Source: Ramlibacter sp. (lineage in GTDB: Bacteria > Pseudomonadota > Gammaproteobacteria > Burkholderiales > Burkholderiaceae_C). From it: a stretch of 11,007 bases of DNA. The DNA is taken from positions 1 to 11,007 of the forward strand of contig JAMPXR010000043.1 in the NCBI GenBank assembly GCA_023701085.1, read 5' to 3'. A program made the position numbers and the translations under genes. Numbering within the stretch: position 1 is the first letter of the stretch; each line of letters opens with the position of its first letter. This document shows positions 1 to 6,800 of the stretch, piece after piece. The notes beneath the pieces were generated by a model. It saw only the letters and a list, made by a program, of their open reading frames with translations, searched no databases and had not been told where the DNA came from.

Positions 1-201
1 CAAACGCGGCGCCGCCTCGCCGGCCTTGACGTGGAGCACCACCTCCCGCGCGATCTCATGCAGCGAGCGGTCGTGCGCGAGATTGGAAAACCGCAGCGAA
101 CTCCAGTAGGTGAAGGCCGTGTCGAGGACCAGCAGCGCCATCAGGGGTCCCAGCAGCCAGGCCAGCAGCTTGCGCTGCAGCCGCGGCTCAACCGGCCGCA
201 T
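1..201 (-). CDS. TctE-like sensor histidine kinase, N-terminal 67 codons only (runs off the window)
   Basis: Partial gene whose 3' part lies beyond position 1. The frame opens with ATG at 199-201 and stays open to the edge. The protein begins with a short basic stretch (MRPVEPRLQRK), then a hydrophobic membrane segment at about residues 12-32 (LLAWLLGPLMALLVLD), then a polar region with NLAHDRSLHEIARE (40-53). That order and wording are typical of the TctE family of inner-membrane kinases, which sense tricarboxylates or other organic acids and phosphorylate a TctD-type regulator. The start overlaps the last 14 nt of the response-regulator gene, so the two are translationally coupled and almost certainly partners. 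The kinase, dimerisation and ATPase domains cannot be seen here. Family call is by N-terminal pattern plus context; the ligand is unknown. Confidence 0.85.
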   Translation of the reverse strand, partial: MRPVEPRLQRKLLAWLLGPLMALLVLDTAFTYWSSLRFSNLAHDRSLHEIAREVVLHVKAGEAAPRL

Positions 202-865
202 CGCCGCGTTCCATCAGGTAGCCCATGCCGCGCACCGTGCGGATCTCGCAGCCCAGGGGTTCGAGCTTCTTGCGGATGCGGTAGACGTACACCTCGATGG
301 CGTTGGCGCCGACCTCGTCGCCCCATCCGTACAGGTGGTTCACCATGTGCTCCTTGCTGACGACGCGGCCCTCGCGCATCATCAGCAGTTCCAGCACGGC
401 GAGTTCGCGCGCCGACAGCTCGATCGGCGTCTTGTCGTAGAACACGCGCCGCCCGACGGTGTCCAGCGACAGCCGGCCGTGGTGGAGGAAGGGCGTGGGA
501 TTGGCGCTACCGCGGCGCAACAGCGCGCGCACCCGCGCTTCCAGTTCGGGCAGTTCGAACGGCTTGGACATGTAGTCGTCGGCGCCCAGGTCGAGGCCGC
601 GCACCCGGTCGCCCAGCGCGTCCAGCGCCGTGAGGATGAGCACCGGCACATGCGACTTGCGCGCCCGCAAGCGGCGCAGCACGTCCAGGCCGCTGAGCCC
701 TGGCAGGCCGATGTCCAGGATCGCCAGGTCGTGGATCTCCATGGCGAGGGCGTTGTCGGCGTCCTCGCCGGTTTCCACCACGTCCACCGCGTAGGCCGAC
801 TGGACCAGGGCGCGGCTGAGCGCTTCCGCAAGGATCTTGTCGTCCTCGACAAGGAGAATTCGCAT
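188..865 (-). CDS. OmpR/TctD-family response regulator
   Basis: A 225-residue DNA-binding response regulator, the normal length for this family. The receiver domain (about 1-115) shows the acidic pair E7/D8/D9 (LLVEDD), phospho-acceptor D51 (LAILDIGLPG), T79 and K101 (DDYMSKPF). The C-terminal winged-helix domain (about 125-220) shows RELAVLELLM, the recognition-helix region NAIEVYVYRIRKKL and RTVRGMGYLM. Start chosen at MRILLVEDD because receiver domains begin there; the frame runs open about 110 nt further upstream but that extension has no domain character. The Shine-Dalgarno is weak (GGGCGGGA). It overlaps the kinase gene downstream, forming a two-component operon. Closest recognisable type is TctD, which controls tricarboxylate uptake; the target promoter is not evident in the window. 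Confidence 0.95.
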   Translation of the reverse strand: MRILLVEDDKILAEALSRALVQSAYAVDVVETGEDADNALAMEIHDLAILDIGLPGLSGLDVLRRLRARKSHVPVLILTALDALGDRVRGLDLGADDYMSKPFELPELEARVRALLRRGSANPTPFLHHGRLSLDTVGRRVFYDKTPIELSARELAVLELLMMREGRVVSKEHMVNHLYGWGDEVGANAIEVYVYRIRKKLEPLGCEIRTVRGMGYLMERGDAAG

Positions 866-969
866 CTGGCCGGTCCCGCCCGTGAGCTGCTGAAGGCGCC
901 ATCCTAAGCCACCCGGGCGCCCACCCAGAGGCCCGGCCAGCGGCCCCAGCGGCTCGACACTGCTTACGT

Positions 970-986
970 CCGACACCCCTTGTCGG
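970..986. promoter_or_regulatory. Short inverted repeat in the divergent region upstream of the response regulator
   Basis: CCGACA (970-975), a 5-nt spacer and TGTCGG (981-986) form a 6-bp perfect dyad about 105 nt upstream of the response-regulator start and 59 nt upstream of the small divergent gene. It could be an operator for the two-component system. Six-base arms are not rare in GC-rich DNA, so this is weak. Confidence 0.25.
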
Positions 987-1044
987 CAATCTTCCCGTAT
1001 GGACGAGGCATCCGCCTACATTCCGACACGCAGTGTTACGCAGA

Positions 1045-1203
1045 ATGCCGGGAATGAAGATACTCAACCTGATCCATGTCATGCTGGCGCAGGCGTTCTA
1101 CAGCTGGGCGATGCGCGAGATCAATCCACTGCATCCCGACCTGCCGCGCATCGTGCTCAGGCAGAAGGAACTCGCCGACAAGGCCCGGCAGATCTTCGCC
1201 TGA
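1045..1203 (+). CDS. Small conserved-looking hypothetical protein (52 aa)
   Basis: A 52-codon reading frame, ATG at 1045 and TGA at 1201-1203; a second in-frame ATG lies at 1054, giving 49 residues (MKILNLIHVM...). It is divergent from the response-regulator gene. The peptide has an amphipathic first half (LNLIHVMLAQAFYSWAMREI) and a polar, basic second half with PLHPDLP and RQKELADKARQIFA, which looks like genuine protein sequence rather than a random GC-rich frame: balanced composition, helix-compatible periodicity and no alanine/arginine runs. I believe similar short proteins occur in Burkholderiales but cannot verify that here. No clear Shine-Dalgarno precedes either ATG (GGGA abuts the second). 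No function can be assigned. It has no signal peptide, cysteine pair or recognisable domain. Confidence 0.55.
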   Translation: MPGMKILNLIHVMLAQAFYSWAMREINPLHPDLPRIVLRQKELADKARQIFA

Positions 1204-1266
1204 CGGGTGTCAGCAAGACATGCTCGCGACGCCCGTCGTCCACGATGACGAGGGCGTCGGCGCTGT

Positions 1267-1347
1267 CTCGATGTAGCGGATGGGATTGGCCGGATAGCCC
1301 CATCGGGGCAGCGCCAGCCCCGGCACGAACATCAGCGCGAGGGCCGA
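1267..1347 (-). pseudogene. Probable remnant of a Bug (TctC-type) receptor gene, N-terminal fragment
   Basis: Reading leftwards from 1347, one frame encodes ALALMFVPGLALP, then RWGYPANPIRYIE (ends near 1267). This matches the start of Bug receptors: a signal-peptide core followed by the [WY]P-x-[KR]PIR-[LF]IV strand, as in the intact Bug gene at 6801 (WPSKPVRVIV). The frame has a TGA at 1348-1350 directly upstream instead of a start region. After RYIE it runs into unrelated residues and stops at 1210-1212, and neither alternative frame restores the expected PPGG-AAD sequence. It lies downstream of the LysR gene on the same strand. Interpreted as a decayed, truncated receptor gene. The similarity is short (about 25 residues), so chance resemblance remains possible. 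Confidence 0.4.
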
Positions 1348-1437
1348 TCACATCGACGTGCATCGCATCACCTGGCGTGTCCTGTCTGAGCATCGCGGCG
1401 TCATCATTGCCGCACGGATTTCGAGTTTGGCTGGTTT

Positions 1438-2337
1438 TCAGTTGAACGACATGCCCAGGATGAGCTGACGCAGCCAGCGGTTGCCCGGGTCCGCCTCGAA
1501 GCGCTTGCTCCAATGCAGGGAAACCGTGAAGTCGCACAGCGGAAAATCGGGTTCGACGATCGCGTAACCGCCGTCCTTCGCAAAACCGCGCGCAATGTTG
1601 CGCGGCATGATCACCGCCAGGTCCGTGGCTCGGACTATGCTGGGCAGCACCATGAAATGCTCGGTCGTGAGACGCAGCCGGTCCTGCAGCTGCGAGAGCT
1701 GCATGATGCGCAATGTCTCAGCGTGGGTACGCACGGCAACGAATTCCAGCTCGCGCAGCCGCTTCATCAACGGTTGGGCGGCGCCCCTGCGACGGGTGAA
1801 CGGATGTCCCTTGCGCAGCAGGACGATATAGCGGTCCTGCAGCAGCTGCGCACTTCGCGTGTCCTTGACCCTCGCCAGGAAGCCGAACGCGAAGTCGATC
1901 CTGCCGCTGTCCAGGGCGGCGCTGATTTCGATGCGCGGCAGCGGAAGGGTTTCGAGCCGCACGCCCGGGGCCTGCTCGCGCAGCGCGATCATGAGCTCGG
2001 GCAGGAAGCGTCCTTCGCCGATGTCGCTCATGTGCACGCGGAAGGTTCGGTTCGAGCTGGCCGGGTCGAAGCCGGCGGATTCGCCAAGCGCCTGCTCCAG
2101 CATGGCCAGCGCCTGCCGCACCGGCTCGGCCATGCGCTGCGCCTTCGGCGTGGGCTGGACGCCACCGGCCGAACGCATGAACAAGGGGTCGTGGATCAGG
2201 GCGCGGAGGCGCGTCAGGCCCTGGCTGGCAGCCGGCTGCGTCAGGTCCAGCAGTTCCGCCGCGCGGCTGACGTTGCGCGCGCGGTACACCGCGTCGAACA
2301 GCCGCAGCAGGTTCAAGTCGATGTCCTTGATATGCAT
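1438..2337 (-). CDS. LysR-type transcriptional regulator (NahR/DntR/NodD-like effector domain)
   Basis: A 299-residue LysR-type regulator, full length for the family. The N-terminal winged helix-turn-helix spans about residues 6-65: IDLNLLRLFDAVY, RNVSRAAELLDL, recognition helix TQPAASQGLTRLR, then PLFMRSAGGVQPTPKA. The linker helix runs to about 90. The periplasmic-binding-like effector domain follows, opening with FRVHMSDIGEGRFLPELM, a wording typical of the NahR/DntR/NodD subgroup that senses aromatic compounds. Start chosen at MHIKDIDLNLL (ATG at 2335-2337); 15 codons of open frame upstream are not family-like, and no good Shine-Dalgarno is seen. Its target is unknown. The iorA-iorB-bug operon 0.7 kb away is a plausible one, though a lipoprotein gene intervenes and the classical divergent arrangement is absent. 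Confidence 0.93.
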   Translation of the reverse strand: MHIKDIDLNLLRLFDAVYRARNVSRAAELLDLTQPAASQGLTRLRALIHDPLFMRSAGGVQPTPKAQRMAEPVRQALAMLEQALGESAGFDPASSNRTFRVHMSDIGEGRFLPELMIALREQAPGVRLETLPLPRIEISAALDSGRIDFAFGFLARVKDTRSAQLLQDRYIVLLRKGHPFTRRRGAAQPLMKRLRELEFVAVRTHAETLRIMQLSQLQDRLRLTTEHFMVLPSIVRATDLAVIMPRNIARGFAKDGGYAIVEPDFPLCDFTVSLHWSKRFEADPGNRWLRQLILGMSFN

Positions 2338-2340
2338 GCG

Positions 2341-2353
2341 GGCTATGGTAGCC
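2341..2353. promoter_or_regulatory. Small palindrome directly before the lysR start
   Basis: GGCTA-TGG-TAGCC is a perfect 5-bp inverted repeat ending 3 nt before the lysR start codon (2335-2337). In the transcript it would form a small stem where a ribosome binding site would be expected, and no Shine-Dalgarno is otherwise seen. It could also be an autoregulatory operator half. Short arms make this tentative. Confidence 0.25.
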
Positions 2354-2506
2354 GCCCGTCTCATTCCCGGTGCGGATACCATGGGGCGCGCACGCGTCTT
2401 CCCCAGCCCATACGACCGCGCCCCGCTGACAGCGCGTCGTCCGCCATGGCTTCTGGCGGCGCAGGGTCCTCGTTCAGGTGATGCCGCTGCGAGCGGCGCC
2501 GTGCTG

Positions 2507-2551
2507 CTCGGCCTCCACCGCGATTGACATGCAATCGCGGTGGAGGCCGAG
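2507..2551. terminator. Perfect 20-bp inverted repeat (hairpin), possible terminator lacking a T-tract
   Basis: The left arm 2507-2526 (CTCGGCCTCC...CGATTG) and right arm 2532-2551 (CAATCG...GGAGGCCGAG) are exact reverse complements, separated only by ACATG. It lies 60 nt past the stop codon of the lipoprotein gene and about 170 nt upstream of lysR, both on the minus strand, so a transcriptional stop or insulator between them is the simplest reading. No run of T follows on either strand (GCGGTTTAC on plus, CAGCACGG on minus), so it is not a textbook intrinsic terminator. A repeated extragenic palindrome or a protein-binding site are alternatives. The inverted repeat itself is certain; its role is not. 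Confidence 0.6.
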
Positions 2552-2611
2552 GCGGTTTACAGGCTTGTTACCACAGGGGCACCGTCAGGCACACCCCTGC
2601 TACTGCCGACC

Positions 2612-2803
2612 TCAACGGAACCGCGCGTCGTTCGGGTAGCGGTCGTAGATGTCCGCCACGCCGTCACCGTCCATGTCGGACAGCGGCGCCGGTACCGTGG
2701 CCACGACAGCCGGAGCCGGCGCCGGAGTGGAAACGACCACGGGGTAGGTCGAACAGCCGGCAATCATCAAAGCAGCGGGAACGATCAAGTACAGTGATTT
2801 CAT
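2612..2803 (-). CDS. Small lipoprotein with a thrombospondin type 3-like calcium-binding motif (63 aa)
   Basis: Start at MKSLYLIVPAALMIAGC (ATG complement at 2801-2803), preceded by a good Shine-Dalgarno (AGGGAGA, about 8 nt upstream). Residues 1-16 form a lipoprotein signal with lipobox IAGC and lipidated cysteine C17. A short linker rich in proline, alanine and valine follows (about 18-42). The protein ends with DMDGDGVADIYDRYPNDARFR (residues 43-63), a single acidic DxDGDGxxDxxDxxP loop of the type that binds calcium in thrombospondin type 3 repeats. These repeats usually link a membrane anchor to an OmpA-like domain, but here nothing follows, so this is a minimal anchored calcium-loop peptide in the cell envelope. 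Monocistronic as far as can be seen. Function unknown; the lipoprotein call is firm. Confidence 0.85.
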   Translation of the reverse strand: MKSLYLIVPAALMIAGCSTYPVVVSTPAPAPAVVATVPAPLSDMDGDGVADIYDRYPNDARFR

Positions 2804-2950
2804 GACATATCTCCCTGCCCGCGTTGTTCTTGCGGGCGTGGACACAGTCTGCACTGCTGCTGGAGATTAGTGGCGGCGATTCGTTTCACGGGTGTCCTGA
2901 TGTGACCCACGCCATGATTCTCCGGGTTATGCGGAAACGTAATATCGCTT

Positions 2951-2978
2951 AGTCATGTTATTTTATTGATTAATGACT
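2951..2978. promoter_or_regulatory. AT-rich dyad in the control region of the ior operon
   Basis: AGTCAT (2951-2956) and ATGACT (2973-2978) are perfect 6-bp inverted arms around a 16-nt spacer that is nearly all A and T (GTTATTTTATTGATTA). An inner TTA...TAA symmetry lies at 2958-2973. It sits 43 nt upstream of the TTG start of iorA, in the most AT-rich stretch of the window. A promoter and regulator-binding site are expected here, and LysR proteins favour AT-rich interrupted dyads. No -35/-10 pair with good spacing could be picked out. Confidence 0.45.
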
Positions 2979-3021
2979 CAGCCGAGGCCACACTCCTGTT
3001 TGATGAAGTGAGGGCGCCCGC

Positions 3022-5172
3022 TTGGAAGTATCGTTCAGCAAGGAAATCGAATCGCTGCGCCTGGGCGCGGGTGAAGCCTTCCACGGCGAGGGCATCCTGG
3101 CCATCACCAAGGCTCTTCTGCAATCGGGCGTCGCCTACGTAGGAGGCTACCAGGGCGCACCCGTGTCGCACCTGCTGGATGTGATGGTCCAAGCAAAAAC
3201 CTACATGGATCAACTGGGCGTGCACGTCGAAGCCTGCGCCAATGAAGCTTCGGCCGCGGCGATGCTGGGTGCGTCGATCCATTACTCGCTGCGCGGCGCC
3301 GTGACCTGGAAATCCATCGTCGGCACCAATGTCGCGTCCGACGCGCTGTCCAACCTGTCTTCCGCCGGCGTGAAGGGCGGTGCGCTGATCGTGGTCGGCG
3401 AGGACTATGGCGAGGGCGCCTCGGTGATCCAGGAGCGCACCCACGCCTATGCGCTGAAGTCGGGCATGTGCCTGCTCGATCCGCGCCCCGAACTGGGCGT
3501 GATGGTGCGCATGGTCGAGGAAGGCTTCCAGCTGTCCGAGGCTTCCAACATGCCGTGCGTGCTGGAGTTGCGCATCCGCGCCTGCCACGTGCGCGGCAGC
3601 TTCGATGCAAAGGACAACCTGCCGCCGCAGATTTCCACGCGATCCCTGATGGAGAGCCCCGCCAGCTTCGACTACGCCAAGCTTGCCCATCCGCCGGCGA
3701 CGTTCCGGCAGGAAAAGCTCAAGGGCCAGGAGCGCATACCCGCCGCGCGCAAGTACATTGCCGCCAACCGGCTCAACGAGCTCATGCCTGGCAGGCACGC
3801 CGACCTGGGCATCGTCGTGCAGGGCGGACTGTACAACGCGCTCGTGCGAAGCCTGCAGCATTTGGGCTTGGCCGATGCGTTCGGGGCCAGCGCGATTCCG
3901 CTGCTGGTGCTCAATGTCACCTATCCGCTGGTGCCCGAGCAGATCGCCGATTTCTGCATCGGCAAACGCGGTGTCGTGGTGGTCGAGGAGGGGCAGCCCG
4001 AGTACATCGAACAGGAAATCGCCACCCTGCTGCGCCGGCGCGACATCCAGACGCGGCTGCATGGGAAAGACCTGTTGCCTGCGGCGGGCGAGTACAGCGT
4101 GGAAGTGCTGACGCAAGGCTTGACCCTGTTTGCCGGCAGCTACCTGCCGGGACCGGCCACGGAATCCGCCCGCCAATGGCTGGCGGAAAATCGCGCGCGG
4201 CGTGAAGCCGTGGCGGCCCAGCTCGCCAAACCGCTGCCGAACCGCCCCCCCACCTTTTGCGTCGGCTGCCCCGAGCGCCCCGTGTTCTCGGCGCTCAAGC
4301 TGGCGCAGCAGGAAGTCGGGCCGGTGCACGTCGCAGCCGACATCGGCTGTCACGCTTTCGGCACATTCGAGCCGTTCTCGATGGGCCACTCCATCCTCGG
4401 CTATGGCATGAGCCTGGCCAGCCGGGCCGGCGTCTCCCCCGTGATGCAGCGGCGCACCTTGTCGATCATGGGCGACGGCGGCTTCTGGCACAACGGCCTG
4501 CTGACCGGGGTGCAGAGCGCGCTGTTCAACCAGGATGACGCGGTGCTGCTGATCTTCAAGAACGGCTACTCGTCCGCCACCGGTACCCAGAACCTGATCT
4601 CCACGCCGGCCGATGACGTGAAGGAACAGGCGGACCAGAGGATGCGCAGCCTCACGCACACCAACACCACGATCGAATCGACTCTGCGGGGATTGGGCGT
4701 GCAATGGCTGCGCACCGTGCACACCTACCACGTGGAAAAGATGCGCGCGACGCTCAAGGATTCCTTCACGAGCGACTTCAACGGCCTGAAGGTGATCGTG
4801 GCGGAAGGCGAATGCCAGCTGGAGCGCCAGCGCCGCGTCAAACCGTGGACCGCGCGCCTGCTCAAGACGGGAAGGCGGGTGGTGCGGGTGAAATACGGCG
4901 TGGACGAGGACGTATGCACCGGCGACCATGCCTGCATCCGGCTTTCGGGCTGCCCGACGCTGACGCTCAAGGACAACCCGGATCCGCTGAAGGTGGATCC
5001 GGTCGCCACGGTGATCGACGGATGCGTAGGCTGCGGACTGTGCGGGGAGAATGCGCATGCCGCCACACTGTGCCCGTCGTTCTACCGCGCGGAGGTGATA
5101 CAGAACCCGAGATGGCATGAGCGGATCTTCGAAGCCCTGCGCGGGGCCATGGTGCGGGCACTGATGCGATGA
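3022..5172 (+). CDS. iorA: Indolepyruvate (arylpyruvate):ferredoxin oxidoreductase, alpha subunit, TPP- and Fe-S-binding
   Basis: A 716-residue catalytic subunit that decarboxylates aryl pyruvates to aryl-acetyl-CoA in the cytoplasm, passing electrons to an iron-sulfur acceptor. Residues about 15-205 are the pyruvate-oxidoreductase N-terminal domain (GGYQGAPVSHLLDVM; ACANEASAAAMLGAS). CVGCPERP (413-420) opens the thiamine-diphosphate domain, with the TPP/magnesium motif GDGGFWHNG at 484-492 and FKN at 512-514. The C-terminus is ferredoxin-like: C632-x2-D635-x2-C638-x5-C644-P, then C668-x2-C671-x2-C674-x9-C684-P. Compared with archaeal IorA, the second cysteine of the first cluster is aspartate and the last loop of the second is longer. 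Start is TTG at 3022: GAAGTGAGGG lies 7 nt upstream and the frame is closed by TGA at 3004. First gene of an operon, overlapping iorB by ATGA. True substrate (indole-, phenyl- or hydroxyphenylpyruvate) cannot be told. Confidence 0.93.
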   Translation: MEVSFSKEIESLRLGAGEAFHGEGILAITKALLQSGVAYVGGYQGAPVSHLLDVMVQAKTYMDQLGVHVEACANEASAAAMLGASIHYSLRGAVTWKSIVGTNVASDALSNLSSAGVKGGALIVVGEDYGEGASVIQERTHAYALKSGMCLLDPRPELGVMVRMVEEGFQLSEASNMPCVLELRIRACHVRGSFDAKDNLPPQISTRSLMESPASFDYAKLAHPPATFRQEKLKGQERIPAARKYIAANRLNELMPGRHADLGIVVQGGLYNALVRSLQHLGLADAFGASAIPLLVLNVTYPLVPEQIADFCIGKRGVVVVEEGQPEYIEQEIATLLRRRDIQTRLHGKDLLPAAGEYSVEVLTQGLTLFAGSYLPGPATESARQWLAENRARREAVAAQLAKPLPNRPPTFCVGCPERPVFSALKLAQQEVGPVHVAADIGCHAFGTFEPFSMGHSILGYGMSLASRAGVSPVMQRRTLSIMGDGGFWHNGLLTGVQSALFNQDDAVLLIFKNGYSSATGTQNLISTPADDVKEQADQRMRSLTHTNTTIESTLRGLGVQWLRTVHTYHVEKMRATLKDSFTSDFNGLKVIVAEGECQLERQRRVKPWTARLLKTGRRVVRVKYGVDEDVCTGDHACIRLSGCPTLTLKDNPDPLKVDPVATVIDGCVGCGLCGENAHAATLCPSFYRAEVIQNPRWHERIFEALRGAMVRALMR

Positions 5173-6767
5173 CACCGGTCACCCTTCTGATCTGCGCCCT
5201 CGGCGGCGAAGGCGGCGGCGTGCTGACCGAATGGCTGGTCGACACCGCGCGCCTTGCCGGTTACGCCTGCCAGAGCTCGTCCATCCCGGGCGTCGCGCAG
5301 CGCACGGGGGCCACCACCTATTACATCGAGGTGTTCCCGGTTCCGTTGGCGCAGCTGCAAGGCAGGCGGCCCGTGTTCAGCCTCAATCCGGTGCCCGGCG
5401 CGCTCGACGCGATGGTTTCCTCGGAGTTGCTGGAGACGACGCGGCAGATCGGCAACGGCATGAGCTCGCCGCAGCGAACGACGGTGATCACATCGTCGAG
5501 CCGGTCGCTCACCACCGAAGAGCGCATGCAACCGGCCGACGGCCGCACCGATACCGCCGAGCTGCTGAATGTCGTGAAGACGTTCAGCCGCGAGCATCAT
5601 GTCTTCGACATGGCAGCCGTCGCGGCGCAGGCAGGCACCGTGGTGAGCGCGGTGATGCTGGGCGCCATCGCGGGCTGCGGCCTGTTCCCATTCCAGCGCG
5701 CCGATTACGAACGCGCGGTCGGCGGCGCCGGCGGACCGTCGGCGAAGGCGAGCCTGCGCGGCTTCGCGCGCGGCTTCGAGTTGGTCGGCAAGGCGCGCGG
5801 GCAGGCGGAGGCGGCGCGACCCGCCCTTGACGCGGCGGCTATGGACCCGCCTTCGGATGGATCGCGCGTCGACACCGCGATGGCAGCGCAAGCGCAGCGC
5901 TGGAGCGACTTTCCCGTGCCGGTGCGCGACATGCTCGGCCTCGGTTACGCCCGCATGCTCGAGTACCAGGGGACGGCCTACGCGCAGCTGTATCTGCAGC
6001 GGCTGCGCGCGGTGCTCGCGGCGGAGCGCGCAGCCGATCCCGCCGGGGCGCACGGCTTCGCCACCACGCGCGAGATGGCGCGTTGGCTGGCGCTTTGGAT
6101 GGCCTTCGACGACATCGTGCGCGTGGCCAACCTGAAAAGCCGCGCGAGCCGCTGGCAGCGCGTGCGGGGCGAGGTCAAAGCCGGCGAAGGCGACCTGCTG
6201 CGCGTCTATGACCACTTCAAGCCGGGCGCGCCCGAGATCGCGGCCCTGCTTCCAGCGGCGCTGGCGCAACGCGTACTGCGCTGGGACCGCCGGCGCGTGC
6301 TGCGCGGCAAGACGCCATGGGGCCTGCCGCTGAAGATCGGCGCACACTCGGTCGCTGGGATGCTGGCGCTGCGGACCTTGGCCAGCCTGAAATGGCTGCG
6401 CGTGCTCGGCAGCCGCTATGCGAACGAACAGGCGATGATGGCCAGGTGGCTGGCCGGGGTAATCGAGGCCAGCCGCCGCGATTGGCAGCTGGGCCACGAG
6501 ATTGCGCTTTGCGGGCGCCTGATCAAGGGCTATGGCGCCACCAACGAACGCGGCAAGGAAAACTTGCTGCACGTGCTGGAACATCTGGCCCACGGCCCAT
6601 CGGCGACAGCGGCCGCAACCGCTATCGCCGCAGCGCGCCAGGCAGCGCTGGCCGATGAAGCCGGCCAGGCATTGGACTCGGTGCTGCTGCAGCACGGCGC
6701 ACCGGCCCGGCCCGTCAAGGAGCAGCCGATCCGGTGGATGCGAAAGCCGCGGGCCCAGGGCTCGTGA
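5169..6767 (+). CDS. iorB: Indolepyruvate oxidoreductase beta-family subunit with fused C-terminal domain (DUF6537-like)
   Basis: A 532-residue partner of IorA. Residues 1 to about 195 are the gamma domain of the pyruvate-oxidoreductase family: glycine-rich GGEGGGVLTEW (12-22) and SSSIPGVAQRTGATTYYIE (36-54), which helps bind coenzyme A and contacts the TPP subunit. Archaeal IorB ends here at about 200 residues. This protein continues for over 300 residues, beginning with a variable arginine/alanine-rich linker (about 200-235) and then a mostly helical segment (WSDFPVPVRDMLGLGYARMLEYQG; LKSRASRWQRVRGEVKAGEGDLLRVYDHFKPGAPEI). That extension is characteristic of the longer beta-family proteins of aerobic proteobacteria and I believe corresponds to DUF6537; its role is unknown. 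The ATG overlaps the iorA stop (ATGA), implying translational coupling and a 1:1 complex. Confidence 0.9.
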   Translation: MTPVTLLICALGGEGGGVLTEWLVDTARLAGYACQSSSIPGVAQRTGATTYYIEVFPVPLAQLQGRRPVFSLNPVPGALDAMVSSELLETTRQIGNGMSSPQRTTVITSSSRSLTTEERMQPADGRTDTAELLNVVKTFSREHHVFDMAAVAAQAGTVVSAVMLGAIAGCGLFPFQRADYERAVGGAGGPSAKASLRGFARGFELVGKARGQAEAARPALDAAAMDPPSDGSRVDTAMAAQAQRWSDFPVPVRDMLGLGYARMLEYQGTAYAQLYLQRLRAVLAAERAADPAGAHGFATTREMARWLALWMAFDDIVRVANLKSRASRWQRVRGEVKAGEGDLLRVYDHFKPGAPEIAALLPAALAQRVLRWDRRRVLRGKTPWGLPLKIGAHSVAGMLALRTLASLKWLRVLGSRYANEQAMMARWLAGVIEASRRDWQLGHEIALCGRLIKGYGATNERGKENLLHVLEHLAHGPSATAAATAIAAARQAALADEAGQALDSVLLQHGAPARPVKEQPIRWMRKPRAQGS

Positions 6768-6800
6768 ACATCTGCGATGAGCAGTTCGAAGGAGACAACA

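Noticed and set aside
110..907. 265-codon plus-strand frame opposite the response regulator
   Set aside because: The opposite strand encodes a complete receiver plus winged-helix protein; this frame has no recognisable features.
1157..1537. 126-codon minus-strand frame overlapping the end of lysR and the region after it
   Set aside because: It has no start signal and no domain, and its composition is random. The only protein-like signal in the area is the short Bug-like stretch in a different frame.
2953..5175. 740-codon open frame on the minus strand opposite iorA
   Set aside because: It is the antisense shadow of a clear iorA gene. Its translation is rich in His, Arg, Gln and Gly with no domain, as is common for antisense frames in GC-rich genes.
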